The position numbers were made by a program, and so were the translations under genes. A stretch of 64,000 nt of DNA from Methylacidimicrobium fagopyrum. Lineage in GTDB: Bacteria; Verrucomicrobiota; Verrucomicrobiia; Limisphaerales; UBA11358. The notes under the pieces are model-generated. The model was not told the DNA's origin and searched no databases. It saw nothing but the letters and a program-made list of their open reading frames with translations. Below are positions 1 through 7,357 of this stretch, piece by piece (the first letter of the stretch is position 1; each line of letters opens with the position of its first letter). The DNA is taken from positions 60,809 through 124,808 of the forward strand of contig JAMFSJ010000017.1 in NCBI GenBank assembly GCA_026225255.1. The letters run 5' to 3'.

Positions 1-722
1 ACGCCGTTGAGGAAAGCGTTCATCGAAAAAGTTCCATCCGCTTGGGCGTTGATCGCGACGCGCTCGATGAATTGCGGCGGCACGGCTTCAAGATAGACCG
101 GACGAAAAATACCACCATACATCCAAAAATCGCCCGTGCGCTCCGCGCCATTCACCGAGGCGTTGGCCGAATGTTTGGCCACGGTGACCGTCAATTGATT
201 CGTCGAACCGAATCGGATCTGCGACGTGACTTCGTATTTGAATTGATAATAACCGCCCTGATGCGCGGGGCCGATAGATTGGCCGTTCAAGGTCGCGCTC
301 GTGTCGGTCATCACGCCGTCGAACACGAGAAAAATTCGCCGACCCGACCAGTCCGCTGGCACTGAAAAATCATGTTCGTAAAGCCCGCGCTCGTTGTAAG
401 CGTTGGTCAAATCACGGTGATAATTAATCGTGCCAAAGCCGTGCAATTCCCAATTGGACGGCACAGGCAGATTAGTCCAATAGCCCGACTGCGCCCCGCT
501 CGTGCAGAAAAATTTCCACGGAATCGCGTCATCTTTGCCGTGGCCAGAGAGAAACTGAATTTCAGTATCTTGCGCCAATAAGGCGGGCAGTGCGCCAAAC
601 AAAAACGTGACGAGCAGAAAACTTTCAACCTTCAACTGCCAACTTTTAACCGCCCGCACCGCCCGCCATCGCAACCGCCGCAGCGATGAAGATAAAATGT
701 TAAATGTGGCAGATTGGCTCAT
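1..722 (-). CDS. Glycoside hydrolase family 2 protein, N-terminal part (runs off the left edge)
   Basis: Reading the minus strand from the ATG at 722 gives about 240 residues with no stop before the window edge. After an arginine-rich start and a hydrophobic stretch ending ALPALLAQD (signal peptide, cleavage near residue 51), the protein shows the GH2 sugar-binding jelly-roll: PVPSNWELHGFGT, then FDGVMTDTSATLNG, then GGYYQFKYEV and [17 protein letters not shown]. These are the landmarks of beta-galactosidase/beta-glucuronidase type enzymes; the catalytic barrel lies outside the window, so the substrate cannot be told. The start codon directly follows the AraC stop (TAAATG) with GAAAGGG upstream, so it is probably the last visible gene of the operon that begins with the sialidase-like gene. 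The N-terminus before the signal peptide is unusually long and contains KSWQLKVES, so a shorter start is possible. Confidence 0.85.
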   Translation of the reverse strand, partial: MSQSATFNILSSSLRRLRWRAVRAVKSWQLKVESFLLVTFLFGALPALLAQDTEIQFLSGHGKDDAIPWKFFCTSGAQSGYWTNLPVPSNWELHGFGTINYHRDLTNAYNERGLYEHDFSVPADWSGRRIFLVFDGVMTDTSATLNGQSIGPAHQGGYYQFKYEVTSQIRFGSTNQLTVTVAKHSANASVNGAERTGDFWMYGGIFRPVYLEAVPPQFIERVAINAQADGTFSMNAFLNG

Positions 723-1574
723 TTACCCTTTCAAATGTTGCCGGAAATCCGTCGGCGTCATGCCGGTTTGATGCCGGAAAAAATGACTGAAATAAAATTC
801 GCTGGAAAAATTCAACTGCCCGGAAACGTCTTTGATGGAGAGCCGTTTGTCCGCGAGCAACAGTCGCGCCTGATCCAAGCGCGCGCGTTGAATGTGTTCG
901 TGCACCGTCCCTTGACCGGATTGTTGAAACAACGCACGCAGGCCGGAATAACTCACCTTGCCAATGATGGCGAGTTCCTTCGCCTTCCAATCACGGAGCG
1001 GATTGGATGAGATCGCATTGAGCACGCGAATGACCGGCGGCGGCAATTCCGCGCGGGGCGACACCAACAATCCGCGCGCCATCAGCAACGTGCCGAGCAT
1101 TTCCGTGATGCGCATGTGGACTTGCCATTCCCAACCCACCGGCCGGCGCCGCGTCATCCGGAGCAATTCATTTTGGGTGCGCGTGACACATTTAAAATCG
1201 TCCAATTCAAATTCCGCGTTCTCTTCGTCGCGAATTTCTTCATGCCAAAACTCCAACCCCGGCCCGCCAAATCGAAAGCCGGTGATGGTCAATTGTTTTC
1301 CCGGCGCCGGAATGTAAGTGCGCGGTTTGCTCATATCCACTAGCCACAGTTTTTTGCCGCGCTTCAATTCAAACCGGCTGGTTTTATATTCCAGTTCGCC
1401 TTCGCCCGATTGCACCCAAAACAAATGCGCACCGGGCTTTTCAAAACGTTCATGCCGATCGGATTGGCCGACGCGACGCGTGCCGATGGAAAACAAATGC
1501 CACAGCAACCGGCGGGCAACCGGCGACGGATCCACAAAAATTAAATTGTCAGCAACGCTGGTGGGTAATGACAT
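723..1574 (-). CDS. AraC-family transcriptional regulator
   Basis: A 283-residue protein with an N-terminal ligand-sensing region (cupin-like, with HLFWVQSGEGELEY followed by WLVDMSKPRTYIPA) and a C-terminal AraC/XylS double helix-turn-helix over roughly the last 95 residues. The DNA-binding part shows the family pattern HIQRARLDQARLLL, then SIKDVSGQLNFSSEFYFSHFFRH and GMTPTDFRQ. An in-frame ATG at 1628 would add 18 residues overlapping the upstream kinase gene; the ATG at 1574 is preferred because AAAGAG precedes it and the domain begins soon after. It lies in the operon between the acid-sugar kinase and a GH2 gene, so it most likely controls this operon in response to a sugar or acid-sugar ligand (inference). 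Confidence 0.9.
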   Translation of the reverse strand: MSLPTSVADNLIFVDPSPVARRLLWHLFSIGTRRVGQSDRHERFEKPGAHLFWVQSGEGELEYKTSRFELKRGKKLWLVDMSKPRTYIPAPGKQLTITGFRFGGPGLEFWHEEIRDEENAEFELDDFKCVTRTQNELLRMTRRRPVGWEWQVHMRITEMLGTLLMARGLLVSPRAELPPPVIRVLNAISSNPLRDWKAKELAIIGKVSYSGLRALFQQSGQGTVHEHIQRARLDQARLLLADKRLSIKDVSGQLNFSSEFYFSHFFRHQTGMTPTDFRQHLKG

Positions 1575-1602
1575 GGAACACTCTTTATCAGACAACCCGA
1601 CG

Positions 1603-2754
1603 TCATGTCCACTTTTCAGGCCAGGCATAGGTTCCAGGTTTAATGGTTAATAAAATCGATTGGTCGCCTTGGACGGATAACGTGGCCACGCCGGGCGCTA
1701 ATTCGCGTTCCACCGCCAGCCGCGACCAACCCATTCGCCGCACCAATTCCGCCGCTGTCGCGCCGCCTTCCGCAAACACACGTGCCACGGAAATGCGCGC
1801 CATCACATTTTCGGCGACCTGCACCAAGCTGTGCGACAGTCGTTTTGCCACTTCCACGTTGCGCACCGCGGGCAGACCAACGGCGAGGATCACGCGGGCA
1901 TTTTCCGCAAACGCATTAACGGCGCGCTGCGTCACGGCGGCGACGGCGGCGGGCGTAAATTCCGCGCCCCACGTCAATTCCATCGGCAGCGTCAACACCG
2001 GTTGTTTGCGCCGCCGGGCGTCCGTCACAAATTTTCGCGCCGCTTTGGTGGCGGTGCCGCAAATAAATAATTCCCGCCCGGTCGTCGGCAAGCGTGACGT
2101 TTCCGGATTGCCCATCACCAAAAGTTTTTCGCGTTTCAACAGGGCGCTAAAAAATTCCGATCCGCCCGCCGGCAAAATACCCGCTCCGGACAGCGCCGCC
2201 CAATCGCACACATCTTGCGACGTGTTGGTTTCGCCCACCACAATGGTTTGCCCGGGCATCGAACGTTCGCCATTGACCACGCGAATCGCAAATTGTTGCG
2301 GCACTTTTAGCAGTCGCAACACTTGGGAATAACGGCGCGGATATTCAGGGTCGCGCGCAAATTCCGTTTTGTGAATCAACTTGCCCCGCACGAAATAGTG
2401 ACCGTCGCGAATCGTGCGGCCGAGCGCGGGATTGGCCGGCAGCAACAGCGCGCGTTCCAATTTTAATTGCCGCATCACCGCTTCCACTTCCGCGGTCACC
2501 TGGCCGCGCAAAACGGAATCCACTTTTTTATAAATCCAGCGCGCGCCCGCCGCGTGCAATTGTTGCGCCGCCGTCGCCGCGCGTTGACCCGCTTCTTCCG
2601 CGCTGCACGAACGCGAATCCGTATCCACGCAGACCAAGTCCGCCTGACCACTCGGTTCGCCGCGCCGGATAATTTCCGCGCGCAAACCATGACGCAAACC
2701 GACGGCACCCAATTCGGCGGCCCCGGTCAAATCATCGGCAATCACGCCAATCAT
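1603..2754 (-). CDS. Four-carbon acid sugar kinase family protein (DUF1537, OtnK/DtnK-like)
   Basis: A 383-residue cytoplasmic protein matching the DUF1537 kinase family: it opens with MIGVIADDLTGAAELG, carries KKVDSVLRGQ, and has PALGRTIRDGHYFV. The C-terminal half holds the nucleotide-binding part, with FICGTATKAARKF. Family members phosphorylate D-threonate, L-threonate or D-erythronate at the 4-hydroxyl, feeding PdxA2-type or LtnD-type dehydrogenases. Here the next upstream gene is a PdxA homologue overlapping by 4 bases (ATGA), the known functional partner arrangement. Exact substrate cannot be read from sequence. It is a little shorter than the roughly 410-430 residues usual for the family. 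Confidence 0.88.
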   Translation of the reverse strand: MIGVIADDLTGAAELGAVGLRHGLRAEIIRRGEPSGQADLVCVDTDSRSCSAEEAGQRAATAAQQLHAAGARWIYKKVDSVLRGQVTAEVEAVMRQLKLERALLLPANPALGRTIRDGHYFVRGKLIHKTEFARDPEYPRRYSQVLRLLKVPQQFAIRVVNGERSMPGQTIVVGETNTSQDVCDWAALSGAGILPAGGSEFFSALLKREKLLVMGNPETSRLPTTGRELFICGTATKAARKFVTDARRRKQPVLTLPMELTWGAEFTPAAVAAVTQRAVNAFAENARVILAVGLPAVRNVEVAKRLSHSLVQVAENVMARISVARVFAEGGATAAELVRRMGWSRLAVERELAPGVATLSVQGDQSILLTIKPGTYAWPEKWT

Positions 2755-3704
2755 CGCCGCGCTCCTTTCGATTTTCCCGCCGCCAATTCGGTGGCCACTT
2801 GGATGGCTGAGAACAGACTGGTCGGATCAGCTTTGCCTTGCCAAGCGATGTCGAACGCCAGCATTTTGAAAGGAATGTGTCCCTGGTCATGGTAAAGGGT
2901 GACCAGCGCATCAAAATTTTTCCGCACATTCACCGTGAACGCCGCGTCCGGGACGAGCGGGCCGGTGACTTGGAGGCCCTTTTTTCGCGCCTGTGTCACA
3001 GCCGGCGTCACGAATTTTTCTTCCTCCCGCTGACCAAACAATCCGTGTTCGCCCGCGTGCGGATTCAATCCGCAAACACCGATGCGCGGTTCGCGCCGCA
3101 GCATCCAACGCATGGTTTCCGCCGTGTGTTCGATGACATTTAAAATCCGCGCGACGGATAATTTTTGCGGAACTTCGTGATAACCGATGTGCGTCGTCGC
3201 CATGCTCACGGTGAGTTTTTCCGAATACAACATCATGCAACTACGCGCCGCTTGGGTGAGCGCGGTGAAAATTTCGGTGTGGCCCGGGAATTTGACGCCG
3301 GAACGATTCAACGATTCCTTGTGAATCGGCGCGGTGACGACGCCCGCGATTTGGCCCGCCAACGCCGCGCGAATCGCTTGTTCGATATAAACATAACCGG
3401 CCCGGCCACACGCGGCGGAAACTTTGCCCGGCTTGACCGCCGACGCCTTGATCGCCGCGCAATCCACGATGAGCGGCTGCGAAATATTTTTAATTTCAGC
3501 CAACGCGGCGAGCGAGACAACGCTTCCCGCCAGCTTCGAAAATTGTTTTCCCGCCACGCGTTGCAACACGCCAACGTCGCCAAATAAAACCGGCACGCAT
3601 GCTTGGTTCACCGCCAGTTCGAGCAATGCCCGAAGACAGATCTCCGGCCCGATTCCGGCGGGATCGCCCATCGTCAAACCCAAGACTGGCCGGGTTTTTT
3701 TCAT
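2751..3704 (-). CDS. PdxA-family 4-phospho-acid-sugar dehydrogenase (PdxA/PdxA2-like)
   Basis: 317 residues, typical of the PdxA family. Visible motifs are GLTMGDPAGIGPEI at the N-terminus, TAPIHKESLNRSG and FPGHTEIF in the middle, VCGLNPHAGEHGLFG, GPLVPDAAF, and LYHDQGHIPFKMLAFD, which includes metal- and substrate-binding His and Asp residues. Classical PdxA oxidises 4-hydroxythreonine-4-phosphate in pyridoxal phosphate synthesis; PdxA2 enzymes act on D-threonate- or D-erythronate-4-phosphate, releasing CO2 and dihydroxyacetone phosphate. Overlaps the DapA-like gene upstream and the DUF1537 kinase downstream by 4 bases each, which strongly favours the catabolic PdxA2 role over vitamin B6 synthesis (inference from context). 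Confidence 0.92.
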   Translation of the reverse strand: MKKTRPVLGLTMGDPAGIGPEICLRALLELAVNQACVPVLFGDVGVLQRVAGKQFSKLAGSVVSLAALAEIKNISQPLIVDCAAIKASAVKPGKVSAACGRAGYVYIEQAIRAALAGQIAGVVTAPIHKESLNRSGVKFPGHTEIFTALTQAARSCMMLYSEKLTVSMATTHIGYHEVPQKLSVARILNVIEHTAETMRWMLRREPRIGVCGLNPHAGEHGLFGQREEEKFVTPAVTQARKKGLQVTGPLVPDAAFTVNVRKNFDALVTLYHDQGHIPFKMLAFDIAWQGKADPTSLFSAIQVATELAAGKSKGARR

Positions 3705-4612
3705 TTCAGCAAAAGCAACTCACGCATGTGACTGCGAATTTTTTCCAACTCCGTCGCGGAAACTTTGTGCAAGGGCGGCAGAACTTCCAGCCCGCACAAA
3801 CCGGTGCAGTGCATCGCCGCCTTCAACGCCGCGAGCGATTCGTTCAAGTTGCGACCTTTTTGATACAGCGACGCCACGGCATTCATTCGCGCCGAAAGTT
3901 TATCCGCTGCGCTCCAGTCAGACATTTTGGCCGCCACACAAAGCTGGTGGCAGACCTCAGGAATCAAGTTACCAACGCTCGGCACAATGCCGTCTGCGCC
4001 GAGCTTCAGTCCTTTTTCCATCAACGCGCCGACGCCGATAAATACGGAGAAATCCTTTTGACCGCCAAAACGTCCCAGCAATTCTTCGTGCCGTTGCGGA
4101 TTATTTTCCGAATCCTTGACGCCCACGAGGCGCGGATGGCCAAGCAATTTTTCCACCGCGTCGAGCGGGATGGAAACGCCCGTGGTCATCGGCATGTTGT
4201 AAAGCAGCAGCGAGCCTTCCAACTGCTCCAGCATTGAATGAAACCAGCTTTGCAATTTATCTGGCGCAACTTTTTCCCGGATGGGCGGATGCGCCACCAC
4301 GGCGTCCGCACCCACGCGGAAAAACTCATTCGCCTCCGATAAATCTGTCAGCCGCACGTCGCCCAGGCCGACAAAAATCTGCGTGCGCTTCGCAGCGCGC
4401 CGGACCGCCAGCTCAACCAGCCGATGGCGAAACTCGCGCGGCACATGGGCGCCTTCACCCGTCGTGCCGAGCACAAAGATCCCGGCGACCTCGCCCGCGA
4501 TCTGCGCGTCGACCAACCGCTCCAACGCTGGTTCGTCCAAGCCACCACCCGCCGTGAAGGGCGTCACCAGCGGCACCACCGCACCCTGAAATTTTCCCCT
4601 GCGAATGTTCAT
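3701..4612 (-). CDS. DapA/NanA-family class I lyase (dihydrodipicolinate synthase family)
   Basis: 303 residues with the full TIM-barrel signature: VVPLVTPFTAGGGLD at the start, LGTTGEGAHV (pyruvate carboxylate binding), YNMPMTTGVSIP with the catalytic Tyr, and LVGVKDSEN with the Schiff-base lysine at about residue 166. The family includes dihydrodipicolinate synthase, N-acetylneuraminate lyase, 2-keto-3-deoxygluconate aldolase and 5-keto-4-deoxyglucarate dehydratase. Because it lies inside an operon with an acid-sugar kinase, a symporter and a sialidase-like protein, a catabolic aldolase or dehydratase acting on a 2-keto-3-deoxy acid is more likely than lysine synthesis. Six bases follow the alcohol dehydrogenase stop; the stop overlaps the PdxA start. 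Confidence 0.9.
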   Translation of the reverse strand: MNIRRGKFQGAVVPLVTPFTAGGGLDEPALERLVDAQIAGEVAGIFVLGTTGEGAHVPREFRHRLVELAVRRAAKRTQIFVGLGDVRLTDLSEANEFFRVGADAVVAHPPIREKVAPDKLQSWFHSMLEQLEGSLLLYNMPMTTGVSIPLDAVEKLLGHPRLVGVKDSENNPQRHEELLGRFGGQKDFSVFIGVGALMEKGLKLGADGIVPSVGNLIPEVCHQLCVAAKMSDWSAADKLSARMNAVASLYQKGRNLNESLAALKAAMHCTGLCGLEVLPPLHKVSATELEKIRSHMRELLLLK

Positions 4613-4618
4613 TGAAAT

Positions 4619-5761
4619 TTAATAGGCCGCCTCATAGATCCGCACGGCATCCGCCTCGGTCAATGGGCGTAAATTATTTTTTAACAGGCGCGTCACGGAC
4701 ATGGCGGATTGCGCCAGCGACGGAATGGCAGCCTGTGGAATGTTTAGCTCGGAAAGTTTTTGCGGCACGCCGCAGTCGCGCGACAGTTGCGAAAGAAATT
4801 CCACGCCATGCTCGGCGGTGGTCAGCGACGAGCCGTTGCGGGTCACGCCAAGGGACAAGGCGATTTCCATGTAGCGCTCCGGCGCGGCGGAAAAATTGAA
4901 CCGTAAAACGTGCGGCAACAAGAGCGCGTTGGCCACGCCATGCGCGATGCGAAAGCGTCCGCCCAGCGGATATGCCAGCGCGTGAACGGCGGCGGTGTTG
5001 ACCGGGCCAAGACATAATCCGCCGTAAAGACTGCCGAGCGATAAGGCGGCACGCGCTTCGACATCCGAACCATCGCGGACGGCGCGGACGAGATTCGCGG
5101 AAATCAATTGGATGCCTTGCAACGCGTAAAGATCCACGATGGGATGCGCAAATTTATTGGCATACGCCTCGATGCAATGCGTCAACGCATCCAAGCCGGT
5201 GGCTGCGGTCACGGCGGGCGGAACGGTCAATGTAAGCAGCGGATCAATAAATGCGGCGTCCGGCACCAAGTGCGGACTGACTACGCCTTTTTTCAACGCA
5301 TCCGCTTCGTCCAACAAAATCGCGTTCGGCGAAACTTCCGCGCCCGTGCCCGCCGTGGTCGGCAGGCAGACCAGCGGTAGTTTGCGTCCGCTTAAAAGAT
5401 TGATACCAAAAACTTCCGCCACGCATTGAGGACTGTCGGCGAGCGCGGCGACCAGTTTGGCCACATCAATCGGACTGCCGCCGCCGATGCCCAAAACGCC
5501 ATCGACTTTTTGCGCGCGCGCCTGTTGCAAAATAATTGCGAACGCGGCGCAAGTCGGCTCGTGATCTACCGCGGTGGGGATGACTTCCAGGCCAAAGCTT
5601 TTTAACACGGCGACCACTTCATTCAGTGACGGCAACACCGGCGTGCTCGAAACCAGCAGCACGCGTTTCACGTCGCGTTGCGCGAGAAATTCAGCGCATT
5701 GCGGCGCGCAGCCGTTACCGAAAACGATGCGCGGCGGTTGGAGCAGCGTGATCAAGCTCAT
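4619..5761 (-). CDS. Iron-containing alcohol dehydrogenase (group III)
   Basis: 380 residues. The start at 5761 (MSLITLLQPPRIVFGNG) overlaps the symporter stop by 4 bases (ATGA); a longer reading frame extending upstream is out of frame with, and inside, the symporter gene and was not used. Landmarks of the iron-dependent family are GIGGGSPIDVAK for NAD(P) binding, PTTAGTGAEVS, THCIEAYANKF, and HALAYPLGGRFRIAHGVANALLLP, which supplies metal-binding histidines. Such enzymes reduce or oxidise small aldehydes, lactaldehyde, glycerol or maleylacetate. In this operon it could reduce or oxidise the aldehyde released by the neighbouring DapA-type lyase; direction and substrate are unknown. Confidence 0.92.
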   Translation of the reverse strand: MSLITLLQPPRIVFGNGCAPQCAEFLAQRDVKRVLLVSSTPVLPSLNEVVAVLKSFGLEVIPTAVDHEPTCAAFAIILQQARAQKVDGVLGIGGGSPIDVAKLVAALADSPQCVAEVFGINLLSGRKLPLVCLPTTAGTGAEVSPNAILLDEADALKKGVVSPHLVPDAAFIDPLLTLTVPPAVTAATGLDALTHCIEAYANKFAHPIVDLYALQGIQLISANLVRAVRDGSDVEARAALSLGSLYGGLCLGPVNTAAVHALAYPLGGRFRIAHGVANALLLPHVLRFNFSAAPERYMEIALSLGVTRNGSSLTTAEHGVEFLSQLSRDCGVPQKLSELNIPQAAIPSLAQSAMSVTRLLKNNLRPLTEADAVRIYEAAY

Positions 5762-7356
5762 GGATTCACCTCCGCCACCGCTGATGAAATAGGGTTTTCC
5801 GGTTTCAAAGTTTTCCGTTTTTCCAGCCAGCCCCAGAACGTCCATTCGCTTTTCACATTGGTGTCCGCCGGGAAAAACCAGCTGGCGCCGTAGCCGACGA
5901 CCAGCACGATGACGTGCGCGATGACGCCGATCATCACGTCGGGCCAGGTGTAATTCCAACCGAGGTTGAGCATCTGATATTTGCCGCCGGTGAGCGTCGC
6001 CCACGCGGTGAAGGCCAACGCCGAAATAATTCCAATCCACAATCCCTGCCGGTTCGCCCGACGGCTGAAGAACGCGAGGAGAAACATTCCCGCCAAACCG
6101 CCAGCGACGATCGCCGTGGCGGCGTAATACAGTTTCAACGCGCCGTCGCCTTTGCTGGCGATGAAGGCGCCGACGCTGATCGCGAGCAGACCGCTGACGG
6201 CAATAATGATTTTGCCGACGAATAGCCGTTGCCGGTCGGTCGAATCAGGCCGCAGTTTGCGGTAATAATCTTCCACGCCCACCGCGGAAAGGCAGTTCAG
6301 ATCGGATGACATGGTGGACATCGCGGCGGAAAAAAGTGCGGCCATGAAAATACCCGCGAGACCGGCGGGGATTTTCGTCGTCAGAAAAAATGGAAACACG
6401 CGGTCGGCGATCACCTGGCCTTTGGCGTCGAGCAATTGCGCGGGGAAAACTTCGCCGGACAATTGGTAATACGCCCACAACAACGTGCCGACGAGCATGA
6501 ACGCCGTCCACGCGGGCACGCACAAAAATGCACCCAACGCCACGCCTTTCAGCGCGTCGCGATCACTTTTGGCGACCAGATAACGTTGCACCAGCGTTTG
6601 ATCAGCGGCGTATTTTTGCAGGTAAAAAAACGCGCCGTAGAGCAGCATCACCCAGAAATTTCCGTTCGCCGTCAGGTCGAAATTCAAACTGCCGAGGCTG
6701 AATTTATTTTTCTCCGCCGCCAGCTGGAACGCCGCGCCCGCGCCACCGGGCATGATGGAAATCAACACGCCAAGCACGACGATGACGCCGGCGATTTTCA
6801 CCAGGCCTTGCAACACTTCCGTCCAGATGACGGCTTCCAAGCCACCGACGAGCGTGTAAAGAATCGTCAGCAGGCCGACCCCGATGATGACATTATATTT
6901 ATCCCAACCCGTCATGCCGCAGACTGCCGTCGTGACAGTGAACAGCACAAAACCCATTTTGGAAAAATGTCCGGCGGAAAACGCCAACGCGCTGTAAGCC
7001 CGCGCGCCATAGCCGAAACGTTTTTCAAAATATTCATACGCGCTCATGCCGACGGCGTGACGAAAAAAGGCGATCAATATTGTCCCCAACACCAACAATA
7101 CGCCGACCGCCATGAAGCCGGGCACTAGCTGGTTCCAATCGCCTTTGAACGCCGCGCCGGGATACGCTATGAACGTGATGCTGCTGATGATCGTAGCGAA
7201 AACGGACAGCCCCATCGCCCACGCCGGAATGGACCGCCGCGCCACGAAATAGGCTTCGGTCGTCGTCTGCCGGCGCGCGAATTTCAAACCAATGGCCGCG
7301 ACCGCGACGAAATAAATCGCGATCACGACTAAATCTAATGGGCGCAGGGAGTTCAT
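5758..7356 (-). CDS. Sodium:solute symporter (SSS family)
   Basis: 532 residues with about 13 hydrophobic segments. The N-terminus MNSLRPLDLVVIAIYF is followed by the family-typical ARRQTTTEAYFVARRSIPAWAMGLS and SVFATIISSITFIAYPG. Later it shows KYAADQTLVQRYLVAKSDRDA, FMAALFSAAMSTMSSDLN (near the conserved sodium-site region) and VEDYYRKLRPD. SSS transporters import sugars, sialic acid, inositol and other solutes with sodium. The gene is one base from the sialidase-like gene and overlaps the dehydrogenase by 4 bases, so it probably imports the monomer released outside by that protein (inference). It is the only recognisable transporter in the window. Confidence 0.93.
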   Translation of the reverse strand: MNSLRPLDLVVIAIYFVAVAAIGLKFARRQTTTEAYFVARRSIPAWAMGLSVFATIISSITFIAYPGAAFKGDWNQLVPGFMAVGVLLVLGTILIAFFRHAVGMSAYEYFEKRFGYGARAYSALAFSAGHFSKMGFVLFTVTTAVCGMTGWDKYNVIIGVGLLTILYTLVGGLEAVIWTEVLQGLVKIAGVIVVLGVLISIMPGGAGAAFQLAAEKNKFSLGSLNFDLTANGNFWVMLLYGAFFYLQKYAADQTLVQRYLVAKSDRDALKGVALGAFLCVPAWTAFMLVGTLLWAYYQLSGEVFPAQLLDAKGQVIADRVFPFFLTTKIPAGLAGIFMAALFSAAMSTMSSDLNCLSAVGVEDYYRKLRPDSTDRQRLFVGKIIIAVSGLLAISVGAFIASKGDGALKLYYAATAIVAGGLAGMFLLAFFSRRANRQGLWIGIISALAFTAWATLTGGKYQMLNLGWNYTWPDVMIGVIAHVIVLVVGYGASWFFPADTNVKSEWTFWGWLEKRKTLKPENPISSAVAEVNP

Positions 7357-7357
7357 G

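Noticed and set aside
600..722. Possible dispersed repeat in the N-terminus of the first GH2 gene (KSWQLKVES region)
   Set aside because: The stretch resembles repeat-derived leaders seen elsewhere, but no second copy is in the window, so it was left as coding sequence with a note.
2140..2190. SGAGILPAGG in the DUF1537 protein as a possible inserted repeat peptide
   Set aside because: The position and following GSEFFSALL match the normal family sequence, so no insertion is needed.
5762..6040. A 93-residue upstream extension of the alcohol dehydrogenase frame
   Set aside because: It lies wholly inside the symporter gene in another frame and lacks family similarity; the ATGA overlap at 5758-5761 gives a better start.
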